Source: Pezicula radicicola (lineage: Eukaryota > Ascomycota > Leotiomycetes > Helotiales > Dermateaceae). From it: DNA of 64,000 bases. Position 1 is the first letter of the stretch; each line of letters starts with the position of its first letter. Both the position numbers and the translations under genes were made by a program. The stretch lies in contig PDUO01000002.1 in NCBI GenBank assembly GCA_003008705.1, positions 328,898 through 392,897 of the forward strand, in the 5' to 3' direction. This document shows, piece after piece, positions 45,695 through 57,700 of the stretch. Under the pieces are notes generated by a model, which saw only the letters and a program-made list of their open reading frames with translations, was not told the DNA's origin and searched no databases.

Positions 45695-48600
45695 ATGGTA
45701 AGTCACCAATCTCAGCCTCGCTTCCACTCAGCCAATCTGTGCCAAAGCACGACAAACTCGTCTTCCCATCTTCTACGAAGCTAGGTTCTGAAGATTAGAA
45801 TTATCTGCTAATCGTATTTTACTTACTCAGTCACTTAGAGAGCTCGCACCTGGGACCGGCGTAGACGGGCAAAGGGTAGCCGCTATTGAGTATGAATGCC
45901 CTCTAGTTCTTATCTTGTCTCAAATATGGATCAAACTAACCGTAATCAGTATAGTGGCTGTACATGGTCTAAATCCAGTTGACCAGGATGCTCACGCTTT
46001 TAACACATGGCGGAAACCCCAGAATGACACCGGTCACCTCTGGCTTCAAGACGCTTTCCCTAAAGCCCAACCGAACGCGCGCGTATTTCTTTACGAGTAT
46101 AATTCAAGCCCAGTGTTCGGCGCAGGTAAAGATACCTTTGTTCGTGAAGCAAATCAATTCCTAGATGAAGTTTACGGGGCTCGTTGGCAAACGGTTCGCC
46201 TACAAATCTATTAATATCAAGGGTTGTGCTGATCGATTTAGGGCCGTAATAACCCTATAATCTTCGTCGGCCATAGTCTTGGCGGTATTTTAATCAAACA
46301 GGTGAGTCAATATCTATGGTATTGCAAGTCGGGCTAAATAGTTTTGTGCAGGCTTTGGTAAACGCCTGGGCAAACGAGAAATATAGGGGCATCAAAACTT
46401 CGACGTAAGTCCTATGGCGATTCACAATCCTAAAGACTCGAAGACTCAAAATTTTGAAGATACGGATTAGTTTTCTTTGGGACTCCTCATGCTGGCCCGG
46501 GAAATAATCCTGAGGTTATACTCGGAAAGGCTTGCGCAAAGATTGCTCGGTCCCTACCTGGACTTCCATCAACCAGCCTTATTGAGACGCTCGAACGCGG
46601 CTCGCTCTTTAGTGACTTCCTAAGGGAGACCTTCAGGCACCAGCTTGAAACTTATAAAATTCTCTCTTGCTATGAGGGAATTGGAGATGTACGTCTTGGA
46701 GTTCTCCCTCTCCATAAAGACTCTCTTCGGGATTTTCCTACTAAAAATATTCACAGGTTGTTCCGTTTGACTCAGCTGTCATGCATCTACCTGGAAACAG
46801 AGAAACTCAACTTCGAATTAATGCAGATCATCGGAATATGTGCCGTTTCAACCCCTCGATTCCTACTGATCTAGATAACTATAGAAAAGTCGAGAGAAAT
46901 CTGCAAATGCTATGCGCAGATGCTCTTATTGGAGACATCAAGGAAGGCGAAGAGGATGGTAAGCGGGCGGATTCTTGAATCTTAGGAATTGTGATATAAG
47001 CCATTTCAATCTCCCGAGCAATACTTCTTCAGGCTCTGCCATTATCTCTCCTTCCATGTCTCAATTCTATGCTTCACACTTAACATCTAATATAACGCAG
47101 AGTCTCCAAATATTCGGCAAGGAGGGATCGACTTATCGAATAGTCTTCTAGAAAGCGTGAAACTGTCTCAAAATAACATCAATGTACCAATGACAATTAG
47201 TATGAAAGACAATCGCGTCATTTCCTAACCTAGGGCTAATTATGGGATTATAGACATTGGAAATGTACCTGACTTAGCATGGACAGTGTATCGCTCATGT
47301 GTTCAGCCTTTGTCGTCACCTGAATTCGTACGCGTTGGAACAGAAGTATCCAATCTTCATATTGCTCTTCGCGTAATGCTCGAAATGCTAGAGAGCGATA
47401 CATTCTCGCAAGACTATAGGGGCCGGATCCACGACCTGTCGAGTAACTGTTTCGAGGCGCTTCAAGACCTCCTGTGCGTACTACGCGACTTTCAGGCTCT
47501 TCCAGCCAGCAGTCAAAGATCCTGGGGTCGCATGGGATTCGAATCGGAGAAACTGCCTAGCATTGAAGACCGATTGCAGTCAATCACGTCGATGGTGACT
47601 GAGTTTAATCAGACCCTCTCAAGGTAGATTCATATCAATTAGATATTTGACATTAAATCCTGCTAATAATTTCCAGTGGCTCAATGAGCCAGTTAGTGGA
47701 TGGACTTAATCACTTGGTTGAGGAGGCCACAGCCAGTGATACAAGGAGTTCCATCATGCCTAGTAATATTTCGCATGTTTCTGAGTCTTTGTCGATGTGG
47801 AACGAAGAGAGTTGGACGCAGCTGCGGCGCGACCTCGAAAATCGCGGCCTATCTCCAAGGATCCTGGAAGATCAGCGCAAGTTCATCTTCAAGTGGGTCA
47901 AAAATGCCATCGAGGCAGGGAGACTTCCACTGGAGGACCAGACACTGGATTCCGAGATCATCGTGGACGAATTGGCTGCGTCAAACTCAGCTTTACATGA
48001 CACCTCTGCTTCAGAGGCCGAACATTCCGAACATGTAAACCCTGACAGTAAGAAATCTTCTTTCATCAGACGGTTGAGATTCGGTATATTCCGTGGGCAA
48101 CGTTCTCTTTTCGCGGCTGTTCAAAAGGGTGATTTCGCCAAGGTTGAGGAGCTGCTCTCTTTTGGTATCCCAATCGATGTTGGAGATAAATTCGGCAATA
48201 CGGTGCTCAAGATCGCGATATTGAATGGCGACATCGAAATGATGAAGCTACTGCTAGACAGAGGTGCCGCGAAATGGGATATAGGTAATTGTCACCGTAA
48301 AGCCATGGAAGTAGCTCTCCGCAAACAGAGCTGGAGAGCAGTGGAATCTTTGCTCGAACGGGGACTTGAATGCAACGAATCGGGATGCTTCTCCATCATT
48401 AAATATGGCCCAATGGAATTAATGGGGCAATGGCTGAAAAAAATCGACGTAGAGGCCAATTCGTACCTTTTATTTCATGCAGCTTCTCTAGGCGACGTGG
48501 GAAAATTCCAGCTCTTACTCAACGAAGGGGCAAACGTTCGGGTCAAAACCAAGCGCACATATTTCTCTCTTTATTTCATCTACTGCAATGGTGATCTAAC

Positions 48601-49420
48601 ACCCTTGCACATAGCATCTACAAATTGCAACGTGCCGTTTATGCAGCTAATTCTCGACAACGATGCTGAGATCGAAGATACCGATGACACTGGCGAGACT
48701 GCATTGCATAAAGTGCCATGTGCTAGTGACGGCCTTGGGGTTACCTTCCGAGATGATCGAGGCCTACGGAAGGTAATCAGAATTTGTTCATCTGGTCCCG
48801 ATATAGCCATAAAGTTTCTACTGGACAGGGGAGCAAATATAAATGCGAAGAACGACAAGGGCCAAACAGCGCTCCATCTCTCAGCGATGTATAATGAAGA
48901 TTTGGCTTTGGCCGTATTGATACAGAACGGCTCCGACATTAGTTTAACGGACCACGAGGGTAATACAGCCCTTCACGCTGCAACTTCAGCTGAACATTTT
49001 CGGGGCTCTGAAAAGCCCGGTAAGGTAGCCATTCCCGCCAGTATATTTCATTGGAATGAGAAGGGGATGATGTTGTTGCTGGATCATGGTGCGCAAGTCA
49101 ACGCCAAAAATAGTCTTGGGAGAACGCCTTTGCACCTAGCATCTGAAGATGGGAATGAAGGCCTGGCAAAAATACTGCTGAATCATGGGGCCGATATCGA
49201 CGCAGTGGATCGGCAGCACTGGACTGCGCTACATCATGCAGTCTGGAATCAGTCAATGCCAGTCATACTTCTTCTGCTGCGACAAGGAGCTACCATTACC
49301 ATGAAAGCCTCTCATGGCTCTACAGACATGACAGCGCTTGAGATGGCGAGATCTCGGAACTATGATGCCATAGTAGAACTCCTAAAGAGCTTAACCAATG
49401 AAGAACGGAGAACAGAATAA
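45695..49420 (+). CDS. SesB-like esterase / helical / ankyrin-repeat protein
   Basis: Exons: 45695-45697 (ATG only), 45831-45889, 45950-46193, 46242-46301, 46352-46404, 46460-46688, 46757-46958, 47101-47199, 47254-47623, 47677-49420; 3063 nt, 1020 residues, phases consistent. Residues about 20-290 are an alpha/beta hydrolase of the type found at the N-terminus of fungal STAND proteins: IVAVHGLNP, IIFVGHSLGGILIKQ (Ser114), TYGLVFFGTPHAGPGN and a final INADHRNMCRF with the likely catalytic His. Residues about 319-525 are a helical module common in fungal ankyrin proteins (DLAWTVYRSC... and SESLSMWNEESWTQLRRDLE). From about residue 583 there are roughly ten ankyrin repeats (GQTALHLSAMYNEDLAL, GRTPLHLASEDGNEGLAKIL). 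No NACHT or NB-ARC domain is present. The donor at 46193 is non-consensus and uncertain. Confidence 0.83.
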
Positions 49421-49639
49421 GAATCCTTATTATAATCTCATACAGCAGTCTTCTAGAGAATGAAACTAAAATCTTCGCTGGTTAGGCCTCGGTCCTGTAA
49501 AATTACGTTAGTGCTGGCTGTATCTCATTTTCGTTCACGATATAACTTAATCTTTCTTTGGAGTTCTCATCCTTATCTGATATTTTTCTGGTGAACAGTG
49601 TTCTTACAATGGTAATTTCTTTCCGCTGGTATTCCATCG

Positions 49640-51550
49640 TAACTTCAGTTCAAGCACTCATAAATGTTGTATTTCCTGAGCGGTATGGATCTATTACCTG
49701 CACTTTCTGTCACTTCATCCGTTGTTTAGTTTATCCAGTTTGGCTTGTAGCCTTGTGTCAAAGGACCAGGAGATCTACGATTCCAGTGATAAGACCTTAC
49801 TCAAAACATGTTAAATACGGGGATACAGCGAAACATCTTATGAAATTAACGAACAAGCTGAGACCTAAGTTACGTGGCGTTGGACGGAATGAGCTAGGGC
49901 TTGAGGAAGAAGATGCTACTCGGGCGATCGAAAATATCTGCGACAAATGTCTTCTTCTATCTAGAGAGTTACTTTTACTTCTTGACAAATTTCGGATTGA
50001 AGAAGGGAGCAAACATAGAAGACACAAATAATACACCAGTTAAGATTAGATTAGAGCGTTGTTTTTCTAGAATAGCGGTACAAAAATGCATCATTCTCAA
50101 ATTAGGATATTCCGCTCTCTTATGTACTGTACGAAGCCTTATCGCCCAATCTGAACTGGTGCCCGAGATCTTTCCAGAACAGTGGCATGATGCAAGAGCG
50201 ACTGCTGAGAACGGAGAATAAATCTATAATCTGGACTGGAGTTGGTCCTTGAAAGCACTCCAAGACATATTTTCTCGTTTAACAAATTTGGCCATGGCGG
50301 CAATGAATTTTGCTTCTTCATCGACGGCTTAGATGAGTATGAAGGGTATAAACATCTCCTTGCTTCGTTTTTCAATACTCTCTCAACTCAGCCTCATATC
50401 AAGCTCTGTGTGTCTAGTCGACCTTGGCTGGTTATTGAAGATGCATTCAAGCAGTGTCCCAGTCTCAAACTCCAGGATTTAACCTATAATGGTATTATGG
50501 CCCCTGCAACGGACGAGTTTGAGGAGCATTCTAGAGAGATGCTCGTGAACAGGACAAGCGCGGTTGATGTCTCTGAACTGGTCCATGGAATTGTAACGAA
50601 GGCGGATGGCGTGTTCTTATGGGTCTAACTTGTGCTTGGGTCTCTTCTCAGAGGCCTGCAAAACCGTGATGATATTTTAGACTTATGCAGAAGAGTTATG
50701 GAACTCCCGAATGATCTTGCTGCTCTCTACAAGATAGATCATGATTTCGACTCTGTATTGGCAACAAACTGCTAAGATTTTTCAAATCTTTAACGCAATG
50801 GTGAAGGTTCAAGGGACAACCTTGAATGTTTCCCCATTAGAACTAGATTTGGCAGTCACAGCAGGTTCGTCAGAGGCATTATTATCGATCAGAGGGACGC
50901 CAATGAGCACCGAAGGGATTTGGTCTAGGTGCGAGCGAATTGACGCCCATTTGAAAAGTCGTTGCGTGGGTTCACTAGAGATAACATTCTGGTGGAAGCG
51001 ACATTTACTGGACTCCAGAAGGAGCCAATAGTCAAGGTAGAGGAAGGAGACTCAGATCACTTTTAAGAGTAAATCATTTACACAGAACTTATGTCAGTGC
51101 AAACCTCAGCATACTATGCCCAGTGTCCTTAGGCACAAGTTCCAACTTGATGTGGCAACGAAGCGATCTACTTGCCATTTTTAAGTACAGAAGTGAGAGA
51201 AGTTAAGATGTGTTGCTAGGGTGTATGGCCTTTCTATAGTTGGTTTAGATCAGCACCGCTTTCTAGGAGCATCTTGGCCATTTCAACGGACTCGATGGCA
51301 TGTGACAATAGTGGTTCTGCAGTACTCCTATTGAGTATTGTCACATCATATTTGAGCTTTGCGTCGACATAAGAGCTTAGACCTATATTCGTTGCGATAT
51401 GACGACGTGATATTTCCGCCTACAGAGATAAAGAATTATCCTATGTTCCTGACAGAAAAGGCGCGAATGATGAAGCTAATGCTACGACACGGTGCTAGTC
51501 CATACATACACAACCTACATTCAAAACCATCTATCTTAGGCCTGACGTAG
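49640..51550 (+). pseudogene. NACHT-type NLR (STAND) pseudogene
   Basis: Fragments in consistent order but in different frames. A helical N-terminal part (HLMKLTNKLRPKL, then DKCLLLSRELLLLLDKFRI and GSKHRRHK) lies at 49800-50030. A post-P-loop NACHT segment follows (LLCTVRSLIAQSELVPEIFP at about 50112-50175), then the Walker B region CFFIDGLDEYEGYKHLL and the sensor-like KLCVSSRPWLVIEDAF at 50310-50450. VTKADGVFLWV is cut by an in-frame TAA at 50626 before LVLGSLLRGLQNRDDILDL. A frameshift near 50740 leads to YWQQTAKIFQIFNAMVKVQG and the downstream DUF7791-like part. A trace of an ankyrin-like unit (MKLMLRHGASPYIHNLHSK) is at about 51465-51525. The Walker A/P-loop stretch is missing altogether. 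Limits are approximate. Confidence 0.82.
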
Positions 51551-53932
51551 TTGAAAAGAAAGTACCGAGATAGCACGTAGTGGAAGATGTGATTATAGTT
51601 GTCTTTTGCAAGCATCAGTATGAGACAGCTAATCCGCTCTACGTCCTCCACCAACAAAATGGACTCCTAGAACGAATAGTCCGCAGCCAGTATCACTAGA
51701 TCAAATAACACAGCCAGAACTCAATTCATAGGAAAGAGACAGCGGTATGACTTCACCGGAGACGACTCTCGTAACCACTGTCGCGATGGGAGTTAATGAC
51801 GAGCAGCTGCTGAAATGGAAGTACATACTGATTCCAAAATCGGTCTGAGGGATAGCTAACTACATGGAACACTCTGCACTTCTAGAGAATCCACGTAAGT
51901 AATATCTTTCAGCATGCTTGGATCCTAGTTTCGCTAAGAGGTCGTAGTACCGTACAAATTGCTTTATAAGATATCACTTTGAATCGCTATCTGTTAAGAT
52001 ATAAGAGATAGATTCGAATAACTCACTTGGTTTAAGTAACTCCCTTAATTTGAGTAATTCACTTCATACATACAGTAGCTTTAATCAAATAATATCTTAA
52101 AAGCAATTTGTACGATGAATCATAAAAAATTGAAACATCTTGAATGCTATCATGATTCTAAAAGGCCGCGGGAAAATAAATGGGCCATGAGTTCAAATGT
52201 TTGTTTCTCCTCAATAACGAAAGCTCGGTGGTAGCATTAGTTGCGTACTTGGCAATACCGCTACGGCAGACCTTATTATTGGAGACATAAATGTCTGAAG
52301 GGATGGAATTTCCCGCGCCAAACCGCCCATATAACAAGGCTACTCTTGAGCACAAGAATTTCGCCTTCAGAATTATCCTAGTATTCGATGATTTTTTTCC
52401 CGACCCCCTTCCCTGAATATAAAACTATAAAACAACTCCGTTTGTAACCAATGGTATTTTACATTGTCCTTCGTCCTGGAATGTTGGACTGCAGCCCTCT
52501 AATACCAGGTGCCCGCGAAACGAAGCCCTTTTGATACCAAATGGTGCTACACGATTACCCACGAGGCAACTCCCAGTATGTTGTTATTCGTAACCTTCAG
52601 CCCTCGGCTTATCCCTGGGATAGAACAGTATCCACCGGCTCAAGGAGAGCGCCCATCAACTTTGCAAAACCCATCCCATTGCAACATAACGCCGAGTTGT
52701 AACTGGATAACGCCTTGCGCCACACCTCGTCTAAGTCCAATCGTAGCCTCTTTGTATATTCGGGTCTGTATGTCATTCATACGCCCTTCCATCACAGCCT
52801 TCAAGTTTTGACTCGTAGGAAGGAAAATGTGTCTTTAGCATGCTGTAGAGGGTTGTGGAGTACGTGAAGCCTTTTGCATAGAGTAGAGAGTTACAATTGA
52901 TTTGACTCGAAATAAAGGACCGATGAGCAGTGTTTTAGAAGCCCAATTTGGTCATAAGGCTTCCAACTCCGTATGCAAGGCCTTCCCAAAGATCGTAAAG
53001 CTCCCACAAAATAGTACTGAAAACACCGCACATGTTGAAGTTGTTTGCAAGTATATTCGAGAAATGCGGGGGTATTTGTGATAGTTGGTCGAGAGACTTC
53101 TTCTTGTAGAGTGTATAACTTGGTGGTACTCGTTGACGTTGTAGTATAAGATCGACGAGAGCGGTAGACTGAGAATATCACTTACAAGAGAAATCAGAAC
53201 AATGGAGGAGGTCCCAACTCAATATATACTTCTCAGTATGATCTAAAGTTCAGCAACGTTCAAAGGTATGGCCTAAGTCAGGACAGGGTCTGCACGTCGA
53301 TCACCCATGATCCGAGCCAATTCAGCCTTTTCAGGGTTGCTCTTTGACTCTCACAAGGGCTCCTGCAGTTCAGTACGGGGGAGAAGTGCCGTTCACTGAC
53401 TAGGGCAGTGCTAGTCAGGTGGTTGAGTGCGCTGACATGCAGCGAATGATGTTATGGAAAATAGACTTGCCTGATGAGTCTCGCGTTTGTTGCCTGAGAG
53501 AGTCATCCCGATGGTTACAGCGCATGAGGTCGCGCAGCAGAATATCTGACCTGAGCCTTGCTGAACTTTGGAGCTGGCTTGGCAGAGGTCATCGGATGGT
53601 GCTGGTAGATTTTGAGTATTCTACGCTTGTCCACTTAGAGACTAGTGTGGCTTCTAGCGTTCTGTCAGCCTTGCCGCTTCGCAAAGAAATCTGGGGTGGG
53701 AAAGCTGAGCTGTCCTCTTGAAAGATTTCAGAAGATACGAAGGTACAAACGTACAAACGTACATCTCGAGAACACATTTGCTGAATTGTATTGTGTCGCA
53801 AATCATTGTTCGCCAGATCTTCAGCTTCTCAAGCCTTATTAAACAGTTCTTTCACATCTTCCTATTTCAAAGAACAGTTTGTCAAGACAGCGCCACGTAC
53901 ACGAGGCCCTGCCTCATCACCACAACAAAGTC
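51551..53932. other. 2.4-kb stretch without a gene
   Basis: No recognisable coding frame. The left part may hold more remnants of the NLR gene too decayed to read. The last few hundred bases contain short direct repeats (ACAAACGT twice near 53743) upstream of Sec72. Confidence 0.5.
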
Positions 53933-54535
53933 ATGGATGACATGGAGACCTTCGATGCTCTCCCCATCCGTATGGACCGTACTTCTAAAGCTATAGCTAC
54001 TACTTCCTCCTCAAAAGCGCTGAACGAAGAACTCGCCGCTCTCAACGCCTTGCACAAACAACTACTCCAGCTGCAGAGCCCAGTCCCTCCCCCTCCGATC
54101 CCTGTCAATCCCCAACGATCAGCCAACATCACAAAGCTTCGTGAATCAGGCAATGCGGAGGTCCGAAAGGGGAAGAATGCTGAGGCCATAAAATTCTATT
54201 CTCTTGGTCTGCAGATGGCCTTTGGACGTCCGCTATGGGAACCATCAGGCTTGGTTCGAGATGAGGTAGCTGGCTTGTATGCCAACCGCGCGCAAGCACA
54301 CATGTCGACGCAGAACTGGGTTGAGGGCGCCATTGACGCAGAGGCGAGCGTGGAAGCGAAGAGGATAGGAAACGCAAAGGCCTGGTGGAGGAGAGGCAAG
54401 TGTCTGATGGAGATGGGACGGTGGGAGGAAGCAAAGGAATGGGTCGGAAAAGGATTGGAGGTTGAGGGCTCCGAGACGGATTTGGTGGGGCTGTTGAAGG
54501 AGATCGAGAAGCACACGAGTGGCACTAAGGCATAA
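53933..54535 (+). CDS. SEC72: Translocation protein Sec72 (TPR domain)
   Basis: A subunit of the Sec62/63/71/72 complex that drives post-translational import into the ER; the TPR domain docks cytosolic chaperones. Single exon, 200 residues. The N-terminus METFDALPIRMDRTSKAIAT and the Pro stretch SPVPPPPIPVNPQRSANI match fungal Sec72. Three TPR-like helices pairs follow: KLRESGNAEVRKGKNAEAIK, VAGLYANRAQAHMSTQNWVE and AKAWWRRGKCLMEMGRWEEA. The upstream frame is open to 53879 without another ATG in a good context; the ATG at 53933 is followed by a second at 53942, and either could serve. It is convergent with the 1228-residue orphan, 238 bp apart. Confidence 0.9.
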   Translation: MDDMETFDALPIRMDRTSKAIATTSSSKALNEELAALNALHKQLLQLQSPVPPPPIPVNPQRSANITKLRESGNAEVRKGKNAEAIKFYSLGLQMAFGRPLWEPSGLVRDEVAGLYANRAQAHMSTQNWVEGAIDAEASVEAKRIGNAKAWWRRGKCLMEMGRWEEAKEWVGKGLEVEGSETDLVGLLKEIEKHTSGTKA

Positions 54536-54773
54536 TGGGATCAACTTCTTGTGTATAAAAACTTTGCATTGGATGGAGTTTGGAGTTAGGGCTGATTCGC
54601 GGATATCCGGTTTACAAGTGGCTATACAATAACAATTCCTTCCCTCATAACCTCGACCAGGCTTACATTTACTGGTGTTTTTGCTCAATTGGAGATTATG
54701 TCTTGGATTTTCAAAGAATATCGAAGCTAAGAGAACATTCCTACAAACCATCCCGCAACTAATATTGGAGTAT

Positions 54774-57700
54774 CTAGTCATTATCATCGCCTATTCCGCG
54801 CTCTTGATTATTATGCTCCACTACATCCTCAGTTGCCTCCACTTCATTCATCCAGTTCCAGATCCAGTCCTTTTGAGCCTCAACTCGTCCCGAGGCTTCG
54901 ATGTATGCTCTATGAGTCGTCCAACGATGAGCCATATGCCATACCTCCCTTTCACTCAAGTAAGGATTGGCCTGGAGCTGGAGGAAGGTTACAATTTCAG
55001 CAGAAGGTAAGCCAGCAAGTGCTTGCGTGTACGCTGCTTCTGTATCTTCGTCTATGGCTAAGTTCGCCATGTGACGCTCAATCTCTGCAATTTCCATCTG
55101 CGTATCTGTTTGCTCGACGAAGTGACCATCTTGTTGCTCATCCTCTACTCCTTCGGCCCCCATAACTGTTCGGTCATCGAGCTCGACGTTGTCTTCTTCA
55201 TTCTCTGAGCTTGTATCATTCGATGGCTCCCCTTCAGTAGTCTCTCGGTGTACGAATTGCCTTATGCCCCAGTAATCCCAACTATCAGGCGTCGTGGCAT
55301 TCTGCCTGTTTCGAATTTCCACTTCCTGCCGGAAAATAGAGTTTAATCTGTCAGCTCGAACCTCCGTCCATCGACTTTGCTGCTCAGCTTGGCCTGCTAT
55401 CAGTGCCCATGCAGAAACTATTGCCCAGCACCTCACTATCTGCTCAACGAACACAGTCGGCAGGCCCCAATCCAATCCCTGTTGAACAATTCCTCGTTCT
55501 CTCATGCCACGCTGGTGGGGCGAAGTTCTATGTAAGCGCCATTCGTCCATGAACGCAGTCATTAAAAAGACCGGACTCGATTGCCTAGAATCTGGCTCCC
55601 ATATTTCACTTGCTACCCGTTCTTCGTATCGTGTAAGTAGCCTATTGCCCGGTAAACAGCGGAGCAATGAGTTGATATCAATAGATAATGCTATTGACCA
55701 AAGCAACAGAGACTGCCTCAGGTTTATGTCCGGCCCAAAATCCAGCATCTGTCTCATTTCCCGACGACCTTCCTCGCTCAGATGGTCATTTTGAAAGCCC
55801 ATATACTGACTCACTTTGTCTCCATAGAGTCCGCTGTCCTGCGGTTCAAACTCTTCTGGGAACCAGACCATTTGCAATATCCTGCTGAAAAATGTCCGCG
55901 TGCTTTCAAAGTCGGACCTGGCTTGGGCGGGTGAAAGACTGTCGGTTAGAGTGATATGTGCAATCGCCCTCGCCGTTTCAGTTATTCCCGTCACGTCGTT
56001 AACAGAACTCATAGTGTCTGCTTCTTCCCGGGGCATGTCCAATTCAATGGATTCTAATATATCTCTTCTAGCCTGCTCCGCCATTGGGCTAGCGGAGAAC
56101 ATTGCAAAGTTCCCCTGTCCAATCTGTCCCAGAGCACGTAGGTCAGTATACATCTGCTCACTCGGTCTCCAGTCTCCCAACCCCTCCAGTACAACAACCG
56201 CCAAAATAATGATGCCAAAGCGGTTTGCCAGGAGATCTTCCCGCCCTTCCAGGAAGACAAACCAAAGGTCAAGCAGATGTTGGGCCTCCACAACATGTAA
56301 CCCGTCTTCTATTGCCCTAAGTAAAATGAACCTTGCCATTGGGCGTAGCCATCTATGGTTACGGCGAAATTGCACTGGGGTAATCGGGTTCTGGATTAGT
56401 CCACCATCAGTCCTCAGAGCGTCTCCCACTACCGAAAAGAGTAGGGTATATCTAGATGCATATTCAGCATCCATCTCCGAGGCCGATAAGTTGCGTGATC
56501 GACCTCTTTCACGAATAAAATGAAGGAACTCTAGATCCACAACTTGGTCTATTCCAAGTAATCTTGGTCGTTGAAGAGGAATTCCTAGCGAGGGCCACAC
56601 CGACAATTGAGAAGAATTAAATATGCGGTACTGGTCTGCCATTCTCAGTTCTCCAGACACAGCATGGCCTGTCTGGGTAATAACTATATCAGGAGCATCG
56701 GCGGTCCCAAAATTCGTAATAAGCAAACTTCGTACTCGATCTTCCTCGATTTGACGATGAGTCTGCTCATCTGGTACCCAATCAGTCAAAGGCTGCTGTG
56801 TGCCTCTCTGAAAAGTCTCCCCATCAACATCAGCATTACTGTCATTTGCATCCATACGCAGCTGCTCTCGCAATTCTCGAGGCAACAGTCTCTGGTAATC
56901 CATGGGCTGCCACTCGCTTCTCGGTACACCATTCTCGAAATCCATAAGCTGGACAATTCTCCCATAGTCACTAGGCTTCCAATTTTCATACACTGTTTGA
57001 TGCATTCTCCGATCTGGTATCCATCCCCCAGGACCATCATGATCCCAAATAACATGCAAAGCATGCCAAACAGCTGCTTCAGGCACAAAAGTCGTCTCAC
57101 CTAAATCAGGACGAAGAGCCAACCTATTACGGATATAAAGTCCCAAATGGAAAACCAATTGTACTGTCTCAGGTACCGGTAAACCCGTTATCGTTGCTAC
57201 ATTCAGCATTCGAATAATTACTCGAGCGCTATTTCGTGGAATATTGGAATTTCGCATGGCGAGTGATAATTGGAGAATATGATGTCTTATTATTCCCTCT
57301 TCAGATTCCTCTTCTTCTTCTTGATCTGTTCTTGAAAGAAGTGTATATCTCATATCCCAAATCACCTCTCCATCTCCATCTACTCGTCTTACATGTTGCA
57401 AAGCTCTACGTCTCCTTAATTCCCGTACAAATAAACTAGTTTCTGGGAATTCGATACGTGCTGGGAGGATACTTTCTGTTTCTCGAGAAGCTGTAGTGGT
57501 TGTAGTAGAAGTGTTATTTTGTTCTTGACTTTGACTTTGTGTAGAAGAGGGTGAAGGGTTATTGATTTGGGTTTCTGAGAGGTTTATCCTACTGAGATTT
57601 GTATATCGAAGGTCGTGGTTAGTGATGTTCTCGAACCGCTCTGCTGATCTCAAGGATGAGTTAAGATGATACCGAGTTTCTCTCTCAATACCTCTGTCTG

